This document shows, piece after piece, positions 38,301-38,993 of a stretch of DNA of 38,993 nt. How positions within the stretch are numbered: position 1 is the stretch's first letter; every line of letters begins with the position of its first letter. The translations under genes were made by a program, and so were the position numbers. The notes beneath the pieces were generated by a model, which was not told where the DNA came from, did no database searches, and was given only the letters and a program-made list of their open reading frames with translations. The DNA is taken from positions 1 to 38,993 of the forward strand of contig NZ_JAUMUL010000007.1 of NCBI RefSeq assembly GCF_030530635.1. The letters are read 5' to 3'. The stretch comes from Actinomyces sp. (lineage in GTDB: Bacteria; Actinomycetota; Actinomycetes; Actinomycetales; Actinomycetaceae).

Positions 38301-38873
38301 CCGCTGGTGGCCGTCTCCCAGAAGACCATCACCGGTCACGCCAAGGGCGGTGCCGCGCTGTTCCAGGTGGCCGGCCTGGCCGAGATCCTGGCCACCGGTA
38401 TCGCGCCGGGTAACGCCAGCCTGGACGTGGTGGACGCCCCGCTTGAGAAGGATGCCTTCTGGGTGTGGCCGCGCACCGCGATCCGCCTGGCGGGCCGTGG
38501 TGGAGCGGGCGGCCGCGTCCCGGGCGTGGGTCCGGTGCGTGCCGGACTGCTGACCAGCCTCGGCTTCGGTCACGTGTCCGGTCTGATCGCCCTGGTGCAC
38601 CCCGGTGCCTTCGAGGCGGCCCTGCGGGCGCAGGGCGGCCAGGAGGCGGTGGACGCCTGGCTGGCCTCCGCCAACCGGCGCCTGGCGGCCGGTACGCGGC
38701 AGCGCCGCGCCGGCATGATCGGCCGCGCCCCGCTGTTCGAGCAGATCGACGGTCGGCGCCTGGGCGAGGAGCGCAAGGGTCGCGACCCGCACGAGGTTGA
38801 GGCCGCCATGCTGCTCGACCCGCAGGCACGCCTCGGCGCCGACGGCGTCTACCACACCGGCGAACTCGCCTGA
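29337..38873 (+). CDS. fas: Type I fatty acid synthase (FAS-I)
   Basis: A 3178-residue multidomain synthase making acyl-CoAs from acetyl- and malonyl-CoA, in the mycobacterial/corynebacterial order. Acetyltransferase: GHSQGVLG with Ser158. Enoyl reductase: LLAGMTPTTVDPEIVAAAAN at about 437 and IVQIEDGHAGGHHS. Dehydratase: MaoC-like FNPIHTSYH with His1285. Malonyl/palmitoyl transferase: FPGQGIQARGMG and AGHSLGEY with Ser1489. An Ala/Pro/Glu-rich linker (about 1775-1840) leads to the ACP, where the phosphopantetheine Ser is 1876 or 1877 in GVSSRRNQLL. Ketoreductase: TGVAPGSIA at 2208-2216, Ser2360, and YGEVK (Tyr2372, Lys2376). Ketosynthase: SACATAA with Cys2808, His2960 and His3001. No phosphopantetheinyl transferase domain follows, so a separate AcpS is needed; none is seen. 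The ATG at 29337 overlaps the preceding stop; ATG 29406, with GAGG five bases upstream, is an alternative start. Confidence 0.97.
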   Translation: MTISPTDHSPQTTTASHPTTEDRMTTQPNTSDTIAERLNTGEPYVLAFGGQATPWRATLEELVGLDRELAAELAAIDATVADRLAPVATDLLTVTPRGARFFGTDGAPVAPAPQAGADTADVSVPGILFAQHAALACLPGSGIDPVGEQAPGAVIGHSQGVLGVALLDALRRARGEGDEAVSDGVVQVHAIARLIGAAAARTTGRLNLGTVGETTPMLSVRGVTRDVLDGVLAQVPESERIAVGVVNGRLAHILSGRPGDLERVVTALEAAARRSERERKERRRGGAVLNPITEFLNTSVPFHTPLLATAVDDVVAWAARAGLDTELARELAVAVLIDPVDWPATVDAALADGRRLILDLGPGTVLSRLTEPVVAGTGTTVVPAGTSHHIDDLDRPGAAPAPTVERARFAPRLTRLPDGRVTLDTAFTRLTGRSAILLAGMTPTTVDPEIVAAAANAGYWAELAGGGQTTAKVLSDNLAGLEQALEPGRTAAFNAMFMDRYLWNLHLGTQRLLSKARAAGSPVDGVVISAGIPELDEAVALITRLRGEGFPYVAFKPGTVDQIRQVITIAKAVPDVPVIVQIEDGHAGGHHSWEDLDTMLLATYDSIRAVDNLVLCVGGGIGAPERAADYITGRWAEAYGTAAAPVDGVCVGTAAMTCLEAKTNEDVKQLLVDTPGIDPAHEGGWVASGASAGGMTSGLSHLRADLYEIDNSSARASRLIQELAGDDDAMTARREEMIAALAKTAKPYFGDVEEMSYLEWATRYAELCVSPHAGRAATRADWADEGWYDRFLDLLHRIEARLDAADHGEIATLFAGEEDVLDADAALAALAERYPQATTTRVEPADAAWFVDLCRKHPKPVPFVPVLDADILRWWGTDSLWQSQDPRYTADQVRIIPGPVSVAGITTINEPVGHLLGRFETAVIDTLRDAGEQAQPAAGRLGISSVVGARPVADATELVRTTPHVLWNGHLTTNPARVLNDDAYRVVARPDVAADAYDLDIALDTHWDATPGGEAIHAVRRLVVPLRLARAWDGAAPFVDPERISETMYDLLRGTAGVGAVSITGDLVEQLPEVLTAQPGATDALGRPVEQPFGTVHARFTLGGDLGADHAAVTADALPNALAGAPLVPDALLGPCWPVVYAALGSVVEDGMPLIEGLLGAVHLDHTIDLRRPLAQLAREAGPDRVIEADGWVAGLEESSAGRVVDVRLQLRDAADGSLVALMRERFAIRGRASGTAVPSAPEQAGGTGRPTAPAARRLLRRITVTAPSDMTAFARVTGDFNPIHTSYHAAKVAGMDAPLVHGMWLSATAQQAAAATAPDGTRHVLAGWTYTMLGPVELGDQVQVSVERTGLVVGGGLVLEVTCRVGDEVVSRGTAVTEPEPTAYVFPGQGIQARGMGLDEMRTSKAARQVWERADAHTRAELGFSVIALVRDNPTEMTARGVTYRHPDGLLNLTQFTQVALATVAMATTARLAEAGALVESAAFAGHSLGEYTALSAYGRVMSVETTISIVFQRGSTMHSLVPRDEFGASNYRMGALRPNQAGIAAADVEDYIRGVSEASGEFLQIVNYNLAGVQYAVAGTIKGLEALAADARAKAAARGGKNPFMYVPGIDVPFHSEVLRPGVPEFRERLLALIPTDLDTDRLVGRYVPNLVARPFELTREFAQAILQVVPSEPVRSIVDDWEQWAARPTELGRQLLVELLAWQFASPVRWIETQDVLLDAPEQDGLGVEHIVEVGLAASPTLANLASRTAALPQHAGSHVVVHNARRDESRVLATDTDPAPGIEEETPTETAVPAEVAASAESAPSAPTAAVAEPTPTEAAPAASAPAASGPVADLPFTATDALTVLLAHAARIRPEQIAPTDTTESLTNGVSSRRNQLLMDLGTELQLASIDGAADADMSTLAGIVAKGAPGYKPFGPVLTDATRTGLGRILGPSGVRAGRIADRVTGTWGLGDGWVSHVTAEIFLGTREGASMRGEDLAALGSSAPLTNAGGVDALIDAAVQAVATTHGVTVSMPSAGGAGGAVVDSAALDAFAAQVTGADGVLAKTARTLLDVLGLADKTGVPADAGDEAAATRAAVEAIDAELGTGWVKSVTPTFSADRAVLIDDRWASARDDLARLGNGDLDLAKATGLLTPQRFTGLGTAVADQAAWWGRQLRAAATAGGADDLVRRAEIAEAIAAAAAQKPVAGADSVRWADDVAVVTGVAPGSIAAAVVGELLAGGATVVATSSRLTHERLAFATGLYREHASAGARLWMVPANLASYRDVDALADWIGNDQTVTSGGSTQLVKEALVPTLLFPFAAPRVVGTLADAGPEAESQTRLLLWSVERTIAALSAIGTDTHVDHRLHVVLPGSPNRGTFGGDGAYGEVKSALDAVVNRWRAEKNWSGRVTLAHPRIGWVRGTGLMGGNDPLVAAVEAAGVRTWSTQEIAVELVQLCTTEVRGRATQAPVEADLTGGLGDDVDLVALRTSARATAPESRPETQPQATVKALPTPHVPTQPTAPDWGEVDADLDDLVVVVSTGEVSTWGSGRTRREAELGMTAGDDVELTAAGVLELAWGMGLLTWQDSPKAGWYDTDGEFVDESDIYARYRDEVVARCGIREFVDDGVIATEGPEEVAVYLDHDITLTVADEATARTIEVTDPEHTLVAPELADGAPTGEWTVTRLAGSLARVPRRATLSRTVGGQFPVDFDPERWGIPAAMVQGMDTIASWNLVTAVDAFLSAGFSPAELLAAVHPSDVASTQGTGFGGMESMRKMFVGRFLGEERPSDILQEALPNVVAAHVMQSYVGGYGSMVQPVSACATAAVSIEEGWDKIALGKADVVVAGAIDDISIESVVGFGNMNATAEAEAMYAKGISARHFSRANDRRRGGFVEAEGGGTVILARGSVAARLGLPVAGVIGFVSSYADGAHTSIPAPGLGALGAGRGGKDSRLAKALAALGVEADDIAVVSKHDTSTNANDPNESELHTRLARALGRSEGNPLVAVSQKTITGHAKGGAALFQVAGLAEILATGIAPGNASLDVVDAPLEKDAFWVWPRTAIRLAGRGGAGGRVPGVGPVRAGLLTSLGFGHVSGLIALVHPGAFEAALRAQGGQEAVDAWLASANRRLAAGTRQRRAGMIGRAPLFEQIDGRRLGEERKGRDPHEVEAAMLLDPQARLGADGVYHTGELA

Positions 38874-38884
38874 CATCGCGAGAC

Positions 38885-38903
38885 CGGCACTAATGACGTG
38901 CCG
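38885..38903 (+). terminator. Hairpin downstream of fas
   Basis: CGGCAC (38885-38890) pairs with GTGCCG (38898-38903) around a seven-base loop, starting 11 bases after the fas stop. An outer ACCGG/CCGGT pair (38883-38887 and 38907-38911) competes with or extends it. There is no T-run. It is a plausible but weak terminator. Confidence 0.35.
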
Positions 38904-38920
38904 AAACCGGTAACAGTGGT

Positions 38921-38993
38921 GGCCCCCGGGGCGGGGGGGCCCCGGGGCCCCCCCCCCCCCCCCCCGCCCCCCGCCGGGACCCCGCCCCGGTGG
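38921..38993. other. G/C-only low-complexity end, probable contig-end artefact
   Basis: From 38921 the sequence is almost only G and C, with long C and G homopolymers around 38935-38970, ending at the window edge. Nothing comparable exists elsewhere in the window. This pattern is typical of poor-quality read ends or assembly error and no biology should be read from it. Confidence 0.75.

Overview
The window is high-GC DNA (GC-rich third codon positions, frequent GTG starts, four-base ATGA/GTGA overlaps) from an actinobacterium, most likely Actinomyces or a close relative. Evidence for this is a mycobacterial-type multidomain FAS-I, an actinobacterial biotin-carboxylase/BCCP fusion, a PriA without a recognisable helicase P-loop, and the gene order pyrR-pyrB-pyrC-carA-carB-pyrF-gmk-rpoZ-coaBC-metK-priA-fmt-rsmB-rpe, which matches the M. 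tuberculosis Rv1379-Rv1408 order apart from insertions and losses. The genus is inferred, not proven.

Region 1 (1-6499) is accessory carbohydrate metabolism. The tail of a plus-strand gene (2-55) meets a minus-strand cluster at a strong 17-bp hairpin. Read in transcription order, the cluster encodes a phosphotriesterase-family hydrolase, a UlaD-like decarboxylase, a UlaE-like 3-epimerase, a PfkB sugar kinase and an MFS permease. A divergent SorC-type regulator faces it. It looks like a version of the E. coli ula (ascorbate) pathway in which the PTS transporter is replaced by permease plus kinase, and the UlaG lactonase possibly by a phosphotriesterase-fold enzyme. The UlaD-like enzyme has several altered active-site residues, so the true substrate is open.

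Region 2 (6500-7985) holds a 598-base stretch without a convincing gene and an NmrA-like NAD(P)-binding protein.

Region 3 (about 8100-15963) is the pyrimidine operon pyrR-pyrB-pyrC-carA-carB-pyrF, every junction overlapping by 1-4 bases, preceded by an RNA hairpin that matches the actinobacterial PyrR-binding loop and buries the pyrR ribosome binding site. The outstanding oddity is carA: only 215 codons, with the whole glutamine amidotransferase domain missing while both neighbouring junctions are intact.

Region 4 (16054-25605) is housekeeping: guanylate kinase, RNA polymerase omega, CoaBC, S-adenosylmethionine synthetase, PriA, a HAD hydrolase, Met-tRNA formyltransferase, 16S rRNA m5C methyltransferase and ribulose-phosphate 3-epimerase. 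Several starts have a -10-like hexamer exactly 6 nt upstream and no clear ribosome binding site, suggesting leaderless mRNAs.

Region 5 (25871-38873) is a fatty-acid synthesis operon: acyl-CoA carboxylase alpha chain, carboxyltransferase beta chain and a complete 3178-residue FAS-I (AT-ER-DH-MPT-ACP-KR-KS). The last ~70 bases are G/C-only low-complexity sequence that looks like a contig-end artefact. I saw no tRNA, rRNA, CRISPR array or intact insertion sequence.
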